Part shown: positions 1 through 6,656 of the stretch, in pieces
How positions within the stretch are numbered: position 1 is the stretch's first letter
Layout of the letters: each line of letters starts with the position of its first letter
Assembly: GCA_030018605.1 (NCBI GenBank)
Contig: JASEHP010000033.1
Coordinates: forward strand, 1 to 12,680
Source of the DNA: Thermodesulfovibrionales bacterium
GTDB taxonomy: Bacteria; Nitrospirota; Thermodesulfovibrionia; Thermodesulfovibrionales; UBA1546
DNA length: 12,680 bases
Direction: 5' to 3'
Translations under genes and position numbers: made by a program
The notes under the pieces: generated by a model
The model's database searches: none
What the model was told of the DNA's origin: nothing
The model's input: only the letters and a program-made list of their open reading frames with translations

Positions 1-1
1 C

Positions 2-556
2 CTTTCTCCTGAATTAATTGAAAAGCTGACAAGAGAGTTCAAGAAAACGCCCTCACCCGAAGAAATTTTCTATTACATTTATGCAGTACTCTACTCAAAC
101 ATCTACAGGACAAAATATGCCGAGTTTCTAAAGATAGATTTTCCGAGAGTTCCCTTCACAAGCGATTACAAGCTATTTAAAAAGATAGGCAACCTTGGAG
201 AAAAACTTGTTAACCTTCATCTCCTTAAATCTTCAGAACTTGACGCACCTACCGCAAAGTTTGAAGGCAAGGGAAATGATAAAGTTGAAAAACCGAGATA
301 TGAAAAAGGGAAACTTTATATAAACAGCAGCCAATATTTTGAGGGTATTTCTCCCGAAGTCTATGAATATCAAATCGGCGGCTATCAGGTCTGCGACAAA
401 TGGCTTAAGGACAGAAAAGGAAGAGTTCTGTCAGTTGAGGAGATAAAGCATTACTGCAAGGTCGTAACTGCCCTAAAAAAGACGATAGAGCTTCAGACAA
501 AAATAGACAGCGCATATCCGGAAATTGAAAAAGAAATAATTGATTTTTCATTATAA
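2..556 (+). CDS. C-terminal part of a type ISP restriction-modification enzyme (5' end outside window)
   Basis: This is an open frame from the window edge to a TAA at 554-556, giving 184 residues without a start. It reads like the C-terminal specificity region of single-polypeptide type ISP enzymes (LlaBIII-like), which carry nuclease, translocase, N6-adenine methyltransferase and target recognition in one chain. The visible support is a segment near residues 23-53 of the form YYIYAVLYSNIYRTKYAEFL followed by DFPRVPFT, then a G-x-L-x-x-L-V-x-L-H-L stretch, and a Y-x-I-G-G-Y-Q-V-x-x-K-W-L-K-D-R segment near residues 120-140. These are typical of that family's C-terminal end. The chain ends naturally, followed by a 9-bp gap to the next gene, so the two are probably co-transcribed. 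The catalytic domains are upstream and unseen, so whether the enzyme is intact cannot be told. The family call is from memory of the motifs. Confidence 0.75.
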   Translation, partial: LSPELIEKLTREFKKTPSPEEIFYYIYAVLYSNIYRTKYAEFLKIDFPRVPFTSDYKLFKKIGNLGEKLVNLHLLKSSELDAPTAKFEGKGNDKVEKPRYEKGKLYINSSQYFEGISPEVYEYQIGGYQVCDKWLKDRKGRVLSVEEIKHYCKVVTALKKTIELQTKIDSAYPEIEKEIIDFSL

Positions 557-565
557 AGGGAGCTT

Positions 566-1294
566 ATGAATATCTTACCTGATAAATATTGTGGCGACAA
601 AACAATGTCAGAATATCTCAGGCAAGCAGGGGCTAAACTCTCAATCTTTGAGCTGTATGGCCTGCTTTACGGATGTCTTACCGCACCGAATCTTGTAATG
701 CCCTCTCATTTTTATCCTTTACTCTTTGGAAAAGAAGGCGGCGACTTTGAATCAGCGGAGAAAGTAAGTGTAATTATCGGCAATCTGATGTCTCTGTGGA
801 ATCTCATTGCTCAGTGGCGCCCAGAAACTGACCCCTTTATCTTTCCTGATGCTGAACACCAAACGACTGGCAGCGGAATGGTTCAGCATTTAAAAGATAA
901 TTATTCTCTAATCGCATACTTCATAAAGGGGCTTGACCTTGGCGGAACGCAAGAGAATGATTTTTCCGAAGAGGGATTGAGCGCATTAAAATCTCTTTCT
1001 GAGGCTCAGGTCTTCTTTGACAAATATGGAGAATTACTTAATAAAGAAGGCGATGACGATATAAGCAAAACTATTGAATTAATTCATGGGTTAGAAAATA
1101 TTGCAGCTGATTGCATAGCAAGAATCAGCATTGACTTAAAGCCGGCAAGGATGCAAGTTGTGGACGAAATGCGCAAGCTTCACGAAGCAAAGGAAAAAGC
1201 TTCACGGTCAAAAAGTATAAAAATATCGAGGAATGAGCCATGCCCATGCGGAAGCGGGAAGAAATATAAAAAGTGCTGTGGACTAACGCATTAA
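566..1294 (+). CDS. YecA/UPF0149-like protein with C-terminal SEC-C zinc motif
   Basis: This 242-residue protein has two recognisable parts. Residues about 27-85 resemble the UPF0149 (YecA/YgfB) helical domain, with the pattern E-L-Y-G-L-L-Y-G-C-L-T-A-P followed by PSHFYPLLFG. Residues 222-239 form a SEC-C motif (RNEPCPCGSGKKYKKCCG) with predicted zinc ligands C226, C228, C237 and C238; this motif is known from the SecA C-terminus and from many accessory proteins. The middle (about 100-200) is helical and charged without a motif I recognise. The start at 566 follows an AAGGGAG sequence only 3 nt upstream, which is short; M14 (605) is an alternative without a Shine-Dalgarno. It lies between two restriction-modification genes. 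Its function is unknown: SEC-C proteins have been linked to ribosome or SecB interactions, but nothing here shows a substrate. Confidence 0.8.
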   Translation: MNILPDKYCGDKTMSEYLRQAGAKLSIFELYGLLYGCLTAPNLVMPSHFYPLLFGKEGGDFESAEKVSVIIGNLMSLWNLIAQWRPETDPFIFPDAEHQTTGSGMVQHLKDNYSLIAYFIKGLDLGGTQENDFSEEGLSALKSLSEAQVFFDKYGELLNKEGDDDISKTIELIHGLENIAADCIARISIDLKPARMQVVDEMRKLHEAKEKASRSKSIKISRNEPCPCGSGKKYKKCCGLTH

Positions 1295-1298
1295 AACT

Positions 1299-2663
1299 AT
1301 GAAAGCATTAATACAGAGGGTTTCAGAGGCAAGTGTTGAGATTGACGGCAGGACTATCGGCGCAATAGAGAGAGGACTGCTTATCTTCCTTGGCATTGAA
1401 AAAGGCGATACAACACGAGAACTTGAATATCTTGTAAAAAAGATTTCAGCTCTCAGAATATTTGAAGATTCAGAAGGCAGGATGAACCTGTCTATTCAGG
1501 ATATAAACGGAGAGGCTCTCGTTGTATCTCAATTCACGCTTGCAGCTGACTGCAGAAAGGGCAACCGCCCTTCTTTTGATAATGCCGAAGAACCGGCAAG
1601 GGCAAAGGAGATGTATATTAGATGCATTGAAGAATTAAAAAGAACCGGCATAAAAACAGCGTCAGGCGATTCAGGAGAGTTTTATACGCCGAGGGCTGTA
1701 ATCAAGTTTATGGTAAAGGTTATTAATCCTAAACTCGGAGAGGCAATTCTTGATCCTGCTTGCGGGACTGGAGGGTTTCTTGTTGAAACATTTGAACACC
1801 TCAAAGCTCAATGCAAGAGAACTGAGGACTTCAGAAAGCTTCAGGAAGAATCCCTTTATGGCATAGAGGCAAAATCACTTCCCTATCTCCTCTGTCAGAT
1901 GAACCTCATGCTCCACGGACTTGAATATCCACAGATTGACCCTAATAATGCGTTGAGATTCCCTTTAAATGAAATAGGCGATAAGGACAGGGTTGATATA
2001 GTCTTGACCAATCCGCCATTCGGCGGTGAGGAAGAAAAAGGGATACAAAATAATTTTCCTGATGATAAAAGGACTAATGAAACTGCGCTCTTGTTTTTGC
2101 AGTTGATTATGAGAAAGCTAAGAAGACCTGTTGGCGGTAAAAAGCCGGGAAGGTGCGGACTTATTGTGCCGAACGGCACTTTGTTTGGTGACGGCGTATG
2201 CGCAAGGATTAAGGACGAACTATTGAAGGAATTTAACCTGCATACAATTGTCCGCCTTCCGAATGGCGTGTTTGCACCATACACAGGAATACCTACAAAT
2301 CTTCTTTTTTTTGACAGAGGCGGATATACAAAAGAAATCTGGTATTATGAACAGCCCTTGCCCGAGGGCAGAAAGAGTTATACAAAGACAAAGCCCATGC
2401 AGTTTGAGGAGATGGAAGACTGCATCAAGTGGTGGAATAAAAGAAAAGAACACGAATATTCATGGAAGGTGAAGGTTGAGGATGTCGTTGCGAACAATTA
2501 TAACCTTGATATCAAAAACCCCAATGCCAAAGAAGACTTTGAACACATGCCGCCGGAGCAGCTTGTCGAGGATATTATAAAAAAAGAAGAGCGTATTGCC
2601 GGGATTATGACAGAGATAAAACAGATATTAGGAAAAGGAGTCAATGGTGTTAAAGAAAACTGA
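1299..2663 (+). CDS. Chimeric ORF: D-aminoacyl-tRNA deacylase N-terminal part fused in frame to HsdM methyltransferase catalytic domain
   Basis: Residues 1-124 are DTD (MKALIQRVSEASVEIDG at the start, SQFTL catalytic motif at 77-81). From residue 125 the chain becomes a type I N6-adenine methyltransferase, entering at GEFYTPRAVIKFM (126-138). It has the SAM-binding motif DPACGTGGF (152-160), the catalytic NPPF (238-241) and a normal helical C-terminus. The DTD half lacks its last about 25 residues, including the N-x-G-P-V-T Gly-cisPro loop that builds the partner active site, so deacylase activity is not expected. The methyltransferase half lacks the N-terminal helical domain of about 130-160 residues normal for HsdM, so assembly with HsdS is doubtful although the catalytic motifs remain. 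The ORF starts 4 bp after the preceding stop, without a clear Shine-Dalgarno, and overlaps the next gene by 20 bp. It is either a recombination product or an assembly artefact; I know of no functional DTD-HsdM fusion family. Confidence 0.85.
   Translation: MKALIQRVSEASVEIDGRTIGAIERGLLIFLGIEKGDTTRELEYLVKKISALRIFEDSEGRMNLSIQDINGEALVVSQFTLAADCRKGNRPSFDNAEEPARAKEMYIRCIEELKRTGIKTASGDSGEFYTPRAVIKFMVKVINPKLGEAILDPACGTGGFLVETFEHLKAQCKRTEDFRKLQEESLYGIEAKSLPYLLCQMNLMLHGLEYPQIDPNNALRFPLNEIGDKDRVDIVLTNPPFGGEEEKGIQNNFPDDKRTNETALLFLQLIMRKLRRPVGGKKPGRCGLIVPNGTLFGDGVCARIKDELLKEFNLHTIVRLPNGVFAPYTGIPTNLLFFDRGGYTKEIWYYEQPLPEGRKSYTKTKPMQFEEMEDCIKWWNKRKEHEYSWKVKVEDVVANNYNLDIKNPNAKEDFEHMPPEQLVEDIIKKEERIAGIMTEIKQILGKGVNGVKEN
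1495..1671 (+). repeat. 177-bp perfect direct repeat, copy 1 (dtd codons ~66-124)
   Basis: By direct comparison this block is identical at every base to 5213-5389 (offset 3,718). Immediately to the left (1299-1494) the alignment with 5017-5212 continues but with 25 mismatches in 196 bp by hand count. Immediately to the right identity stops abruptly: this copy enters hsdM while the other continues dtd. Both edges therefore look like recombination breakpoints, or the ends of a collapsed assembly repeat. Confidence 0.95.
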
Positions 2664-3822
2664 GCCTCATACTAAAGACATAAAGGGCTATAACACGATT
2701 CTTAGTGATGTTGCCGGACTCCTTGAATCAGCCCGCCGGGTGTCTGCAAGGGCAACAAACGCAATTATGACTGCCACCTATTGGGAGATAGGGCGGAGGA
2801 TTGTTGAATTTGAGCAGAGGGGGACAAAAAGAGCCGGTTATGGAGAAGAACTGATAGCGCGACTTTCTGCTGATTTGACTAAACGCTTTGGGCGGGGTTT
2901 CGGTCGGGTCAACCTTAGCCAAATGAGAAAGTTTTGTCAATGTTGGCCGCCTGCCCAAATTTTTCAGACATCGTCTGAAAAATGTTTAGCTGGACAGGAC
3001 AGTTCTGCAAAAGTTCAGACACTGACTGAAAATTTACAAATAGTGTCTACAGAATTCTCTCTGAGGGATATTGCCAACCGCTTCCCGCTACCATGGTCAC
3101 ATTATGTTCTTCTACTGCCAGTAAAGAACCCTGAAGGTAGAGCTTTCTACGAAAAAGAAACCTTAAGAGGCGGATGGTCCGTGCGGCAACTGGACCGCCA
3201 GATTAACACGCAGTTTTATGAACGGACTGCTTTATCAAGAGACAAGGCTGCCATGCTCAAAAAAGGTGCAAAGCCTTTGCCTGAAGATGCTGTAACACCG
3301 GAGGAAGAAATCAAAGACCCATTTGTGCTTGAGTTTCTCGGGCTTAAAGATGAATATTCAGAAAATGACCTTGAAGAAGCCCTCATACATCAACTCGAGA
3401 ATTTTTTGCTTGAACTCGGAGGGGACTTTACCTTTATAGGAAGACAACGAAGGTTGCGCATTGGCGATGAATGGTATCGTGTTGACCTTCTTTTCTATCA
3501 CCGCAGTTTGCGGTGTCTTGTGATTATTGATTTAAAACTCGGCAAATTCACTCATGCTGATGCAGGGCAGATGCACCTCTACCTCAACTATGCCCGTGAA
3601 CACTGGACGCATTCTGATGAGAACCCGCCTGTCGGCTTGATTCTTTGCGCTCAGAAAGACCATGCTGTCGCCAAATATGCCCTTGAAGGACTTCCGAATA
3701 AAGTCCTTGCTGCTGAATATAAAACAGCCCTGCCTGATGAGAAAACACTCGTTGCAGAACTTGAGCGCACACGCAGAATGCTTGAGGGGCGCATGACAGG
3801 AAAACGGGAAAAGAGAAAATAA
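2644..3822 (+). CDS. DUF1016/YhcG-family PD-(D/E)XK nuclease
   Basis: This 392-residue protein has the two-domain layout of YhcG-type proteins. The DUF1016 N-terminal helical domain (about 15-100) shows T-A-T-Y-W-E-I-G-R-R-I-V-E and GYGEELIARLSADLTKRFG. A variable linker (about 104-140) is followed by FPLPWSHYVLLLPVKNPEGR and GGWSVRQLDRQINTQFYERT. The C-terminal nuclease fold (about 225-355) has D281 in VDLLFYHR, D296-x-K298 in IDLKLG, and Q309 in DAGQMHLYLNY, consistent with an active PD-(D/E)XK site. The ATG at 2644 follows AAGGAG closely and overlaps the upstream methyltransferase ORF by 20 bp. hsdS starts 1 bp after its stop, so it is embedded in the operon. Members of this family are often found between hsdM and hsdS; whether they act in restriction, in anti-phage defence or in DNA repair is not settled. 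It is not an HsdR: there are no helicase motifs. Confidence 0.88.
   Translation: MVLKKTEPHTKDIKGYNTILSDVAGLLESARRVSARATNAIMTATYWEIGRRIVEFEQRGTKRAGYGEELIARLSADLTKRFGRGFGRVNLSQMRKFCQCWPPAQIFQTSSEKCLAGQDSSAKVQTLTENLQIVSTEFSLRDIANRFPLPWSHYVLLLPVKNPEGRAFYEKETLRGGWSVRQLDRQINTQFYERTALSRDKAAMLKKGAKPLPEDAVTPEEEIKDPFVLEFLGLKDEYSENDLEEALIHQLENFLLELGGDFTFIGRQRRLRIGDEWYRVDLLFYHRSLRCLVIIDLKLGKFTHADAGQMHLYLNYAREHWTHSDENPPVGLILCAQKDHAVAKYALEGLPNKVLAAEYKTALPDEKTLVAELERTRRMLEGRMTGKREKRK
2959..2983. repeat. Perfect 11-bp inverted repeat inside the nuclease linker
   Basis: ATTTTTCAGAC (2959-2969) and GTCTGAAAAAT (2973-2983) are exact reverse complements around a 3-nt centre. They lie within the nuclease coding sequence where it encodes the variable linker. 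A related imperfect element with TTCAGAC and GACTGAAAA follows at about 3013-3033. The surrounding peptide contains repeated Q-x-x-S/T units (QTSSEK, QDSSAK, QTLTEN, QIVSTE). Confidence 0.8.
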
Positions 3823-3823
3823 A

Positions 3824-5020
3824 ATGAGTAGGCAATGGCCGATGGTGAAGCTGGGAGAAGTCCTTACGGAACGTAAAGAAGTCCCTTCGCAAGAATCCAT
3901 TTTATCAGGGGCAGTTCGAATAATAGAAAAAATCGGCTTTAATGATGGAAAGATACAACTACGCACGGATGGCAAAACAAAAACTGGCATGATTCTCATA
4001 CATCCCGGTGATCTTGTCGTCTCAGGGATTAATGCAGCAAAAGGCGCTATAGCTATTTATGAGGATGATAATGAAGAGCCTATTGCTGCAACAATACATT
4101 ACGGCGCATACATACCAAACAAAGAACGAATAGACATCAACTTCTTATGGTGGCTCTTACGGAGTCATACATTTAAAGAGTTATTATTAGAATATGTTCC
4201 GGGAGGCATCAAGACAGAATTAAAAGCAAAACGATTTTTGCCTATTCCCGTCCCTCTTCCCACTTTACCAGAACAGCAACGTGTCGTGGCGCGGATTGAG
4301 GAACTGGCGGAGAAGGTTGAAGAGGCGAAAGGGCTTAGGGGAAAAGCAGTTGAGGAGGCAGGGGCGGTTAGTCATGCATTTCTAAAATCATTGATTGAGA
4401 GTGAAAAAGCGCAGGTTTGGGCTATGAAATATATTCCCGAAGTTGCTGATATAAATCCTTCAAGACAAATAGCAGCTACTATTTCTGATAATACTCAAGT
4501 TAGTTTTGTACCAATGTCGGCAGTTGATGATATAACTGGTAAAATCACACGTCCAGAAATTAGGCACTTGTGTGAGGTGCGTAAAGGCTATACTTTTTTT
4601 GCCGAAGGCGATGTAATCTTTGCACGAATTACACCTTGTATGCAAAATGGCAAATCTGCGATTGCAAAAGGGCTGAAAAATGGAATAGGCTTCGGTTCAA
4701 CTGAATTTCATGTTATAAGACCGAAAACTGATTTGTTGGCTAACTGGCTTCACGTTATTGTTAGGCATAAGGATTTCAAGGATGCTGCTGGTGCGCATTT
4801 TAAGGGAACTGCTGGTCAACAAAGAGTTCCTCAGCGCTTTTTAGAGAATAAGAAAATTCCTGTTCCTCCTCTCCCCGAACAACGCCGCATTGTTGAATAC
4901 CTTGACAGTCTTCAATCTAAAGTTGACGAGCTGAAAAAACTTCAATCAGAAACTCAAAAAGAACTCAATGCCCTCATGCCGAGTATTTTAGATAAGGTTT
5001 TTAAGGGGGAGTTGCAATGA
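3824..5020 (+). CDS. hsdS: Type I restriction-modification specificity subunit HsdS
   Basis: This 398-residue protein has the duplicated architecture of HsdS, which selects the bipartite DNA target and bridges the methyltransferase subunits. TRD1 spans about 1-145, opening with WPMVKLGEVL. A conserved segment follows, with IPVPLPTLPEQQRVVARIEE (141-160) leading into a coiled coil. TRD2 spans about 200-345, with GDVIFARITPCMQNGK. The second conserved segment, IPVPPLPEQRRIVEYLDSL (345-363), leads into a coiled coil ending at KVFKGELQ. Both TRDs look complete and the length is normal. The first coiled-coil segment (about 4290-4370) is visibly more GC-rich than TRD2, which fits the known modular exchange of TRDs. 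Its stop overlaps the dtd start as ATGA, so translation is coupled. No hsdR lies in the window. Confidence 0.93.
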   Translation: MSRQWPMVKLGEVLTERKEVPSQESILSGAVRIIEKIGFNDGKIQLRTDGKTKTGMILIHPGDLVVSGINAAKGAIAIYEDDNEEPIAATIHYGAYIPNKERIDINFLWWLLRSHTFKELLLEYVPGGIKTELKAKRFLPIPVPLPTLPEQQRVVARIEELAEKVEEAKGLRGKAVEEAGAVSHAFLKSLIESEKAQVWAMKYIPEVADINPSRQIAATISDNTQVSFVPMSAVDDITGKITRPEIRHLCEVRKGYTFFAEGDVIFARITPCMQNGKSAIAKGLKNGIGFGSTEFHVIRPKTDLLANWLHVIVRHKDFKDAAGAHFKGTAGQQRVPQRFLENKKIPVPPLPEQRRIVEYLDSLQSKVDELKKLQSETQKELNALMPSILDKVFKGELQ

Positions 5021-5466
5021 AGGCATTACTCCAGAGGGTTTCAAGGGCGAGCGTTGATATTGACGGCAGAACTATCAGCGCAATAGAGAGAGGAATACTT
5101 ATCTTCCTCGGCATTGAAAAAGGCGATACAACAAGGGAACTTGATTACCTTGTAAAAAAAATTTCATCTCTCAGGATTTTTGAAGATTCCGAAGGAAAGA
5201 TGAACCTGTCTGTTCAGGATATAAACGGAGAGGCTCTCGTTGTATCTCAATTCACGCTTGCAGCTGACTGCAGAAAGGGCAACCGCCCTTCTTTTGATAA
5301 TGCCGAAGAACCGGCAAGGGCAAAGGAGATGTATATTAGATGCATTGAAGAATTAAAAAGAACCGGCATAAAAACAGCGTCAGGCGATTTTGCCGCTTAC
5401 ATGCAGGTGCATATCACCAATGACGGGCCCGTAACCATAATGCTGGAGACAAGAAAGACTGAATGA
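5017..5466 (+). CDS. dtd: D-aminoacyl-tRNA deacylase (complete copy)
   Basis: This is a full-length 149-residue DTD, which hydrolyses D-amino acids (classically D-Tyr), and glycine mischarged on tRNA-Ala, from tRNA in the cytoplasm. It shows MKALLQRVSRASVDIDG at the start, the SQFTLAAD catalytic motif (77-84) and the NDGPVT Gly-cisPro motif (135-140) that enforces chiral proofreading across the dimer. It starts with ATG inside the hsdS stop (ATGA) and has a strong Shine-Dalgarno, GGGGGAG at 5005-5011. Its own stop overlaps the next ATG in the same way. Positions 5213-5389 are identical to part of the upstream chimera. This copy has every key residue and should be the functional one. Confidence 0.95.
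   Translation: MKALLQRVSRASVDIDGRTISAIERGILIFLGIEKGDTTRELDYLVKKISSLRIFEDSEGKMNLSVQDINGEALVVSQFTLAADCRKGNRPSFDNAEEPARAKEMYIRCIEELKRTGIKTASGDFAAYMQVHITNDGPVTIMLETRKTE
5213..5389 (+). repeat. 177-bp perfect direct repeat, copy 2 (inside complete dtd)
   Basis: This is identical to 1495-1671. It covers the catalytic SQFTL motif and ends at the codon for D124, just before FAAYMQ and the Gly-cisPro motif. Zero differences here, against about 13% in the adjoining 196 bp, is the evidence for recent exchange or an assembly effect. Confidence 0.95.
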
Positions 5467-6656
5467 AATACATCATCATCGGCAATGGCGCTGCAGGGAC
5501 AACTGCTGCGGTGAACATTAGAAAAATTGATGCAGGCGGCGAGATAATCATACTCTCTGACGAGGCTTATCCCTTTTACAGCCGCATAAGGCTCATGGAA
5601 TTCATAAGCGGAGACGTGGATGAAAGCGGCATTGTCATCTATAAAGACGCATGGTATAAAAAGAACAACATAAAGCTGCTATTAAACGCGCCTGTCTCTG
5701 AGATAGATAAAAACAAGAAAGAAGTTATCACACATTCAGGGCATACACTGAAATACGACACGCTTCTTATTGCAGCGGGAGGTCTCTCATTCGTCCCTCC
5801 AATTCCCGGCTCTGACAAAAAAGGCGTATTTACGCTAAGAACACTTAAAGATGCCATTGAGATCAAAAAATATGCTGAACAATCAAAGAGAGTAGTTCTG
5901 ATAGGAGGAGGAGTCCTCGGACTTGAGGTTGGAAACAGCCTGAGAAAAACAGGTCATTCCGTATTTGTAGTGGAGTTTTTTCCGGGACTGCTTCCAAAGC
6001 AGATGGATATGGAAGGCGCCGAGATTCTGAAAGCTCAGATGGAAAAGATGGGATTTGCCTTTTTCCTCGGCTCAAAAACACGTGAGATAACCGGTGACGA
6101 TAAGGTAAAGAGTGTTATCCTTACAGACGGAACAATTATTGACTGCGATATGGTAATAATATCTGCCGGAGTTAAACCCAATACGGAACTCGCTGAGAGA
6201 CTTGAAATTAAATGCAACAAAGGAGTCATTGTAAATGAAAGGCTTGAGACAGAGATTAAGGACATATATGCTGCCGGTGACATAGCAGAATATAAAGGGA
6301 CTTGCTACGGCATATGGCCTGCGGCAGAGGAACAGGGAAAAATTGCTGGGATTAATATGGCAGGAGGCAGTGCAACCTACACAGGCACAGTGCCTTCAAA
6401 CATCCTTAAGATAGCTGGGATAAACCTCATTTCAGCCGGAGATATTGACCCTGACAAAAAGCTTGAAGCAATTGTGCAGAAAGACAGCGGGAATTTTATA
6501 TACAGAAAACTCGTTATAAAGGATAACTGTATTGCAGGCTGCATACTTTATGGCAATATTGACGACTGGAAAAAGGTTAAAAACGCAATGAATGAAAGAA
6601 AAGATATCAGCGCTCTTAAAACAGACCTCAAAAAATGGAATATGGAGGCATTGTAA
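5463..6656 (+). CDS. NAD(P)H/FAD-dependent oxidoreductase (rubredoxin reductase / NirB N-terminal-like)
   Basis: This 397-residue flavoprotein belongs to the class I pyridine nucleotide-disulfide oxidoreductase fold. The FAD-binding G-N-G-A-A-G is at 7-12 and a hinge LLIAAGG at 101-107. The NAD-binding G-G-G-V-L-G is at 148-153, with E171 at the end of the second strand suggesting NADH preference. The second FAD motif is IYAAGDIAEY (268-277). No redox-active C-x-x-C, C-x4-C or Fe-S cluster motif is seen. It therefore resembles stand-alone electron-transfer reductases (NADH:rubredoxin oxidoreductase, the N-terminal module of NirB, ferredoxin reductases) rather than disulfide reductases. The partner is not identifiable here. 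The start overlaps the dtd stop (ATGA) and the stop overlaps the next start (TAATG), so it is part of a coupled operon. Confidence 0.88.
   Translation: MKYIIIGNGAAGTTAAVNIRKIDAGGEIIILSDEAYPFYSRIRLMEFISGDVDESGIVIYKDAWYKKNNIKLLLNAPVSEIDKNKKEVITHSGHTLKYDTLLIAAGGLSFVPPIPGSDKKGVFTLRTLKDAIEIKKYAEQSKRVVLIGGGVLGLEVGNSLRKTGHSVFVVEFFPGLLPKQMDMEGAEILKAQMEKMGFAFFLGSKTREITGDDKVKSVILTDGTIIDCDMVIISAGVKPNTELAERLEIKCNKGVIVNERLETEIKDIYAAGDIAEYKGTCYGIWPAAEEQGKIAGINMAGGSATYTGTVPSNILKIAGINLISAGDIDPDKKLEAIVQKDSGNFIYRKLVIKDNCIAGCILYGNIDDWKKVKNAMNERKDISALKTDLKKWNMEAL
6644..6648 (+). promoter_or_regulatory. Shine-Dalgarno GGAGG that sets the hydrolase start at 6656
   Basis: GGAGG lies 7 nt before the ATG at 6656. 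A possible upstream ATG at 6635 would add seven residues and would lie before this site, so 6656 is the better start. The family's usual N-terminus (M-D-x-x-T-H) also begins there. Confidence 0.8.

Noticed and set aside
2..556. The opening partial ORF as the missing hsdR
   Set aside because: Its sequence matches the C-terminal specificity part of type ISP enzymes and lacks the HsdR C-terminal character; it also lies upstream of an unrelated gene.
1299..1671. A functional second dtd gene
   Set aside because: It lacks the NxGPVT Gly-cisPro motif and the last strand, and runs without a stop into hsdM.
1895..2472. ORFs on both strands inside hsdM
   Set aside because: They overlap conserved methyltransferase coding sequence in other frames and show no recognisable protein features.
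6635..6655. Upstream ATG for the membrane hydrolase
   Set aside because: The Shine-Dalgarno lies downstream of it and the family N-terminus begins at 6656.
5463..6656. Oxidoreductase as a pyridine nucleotide-disulfide reductase or a full nitrite reductase
   Set aside because: There is no redox-active cysteine pair in the first domain, and none of the NirB ferredoxin-like or sirohaem/Fe-S domains are present.
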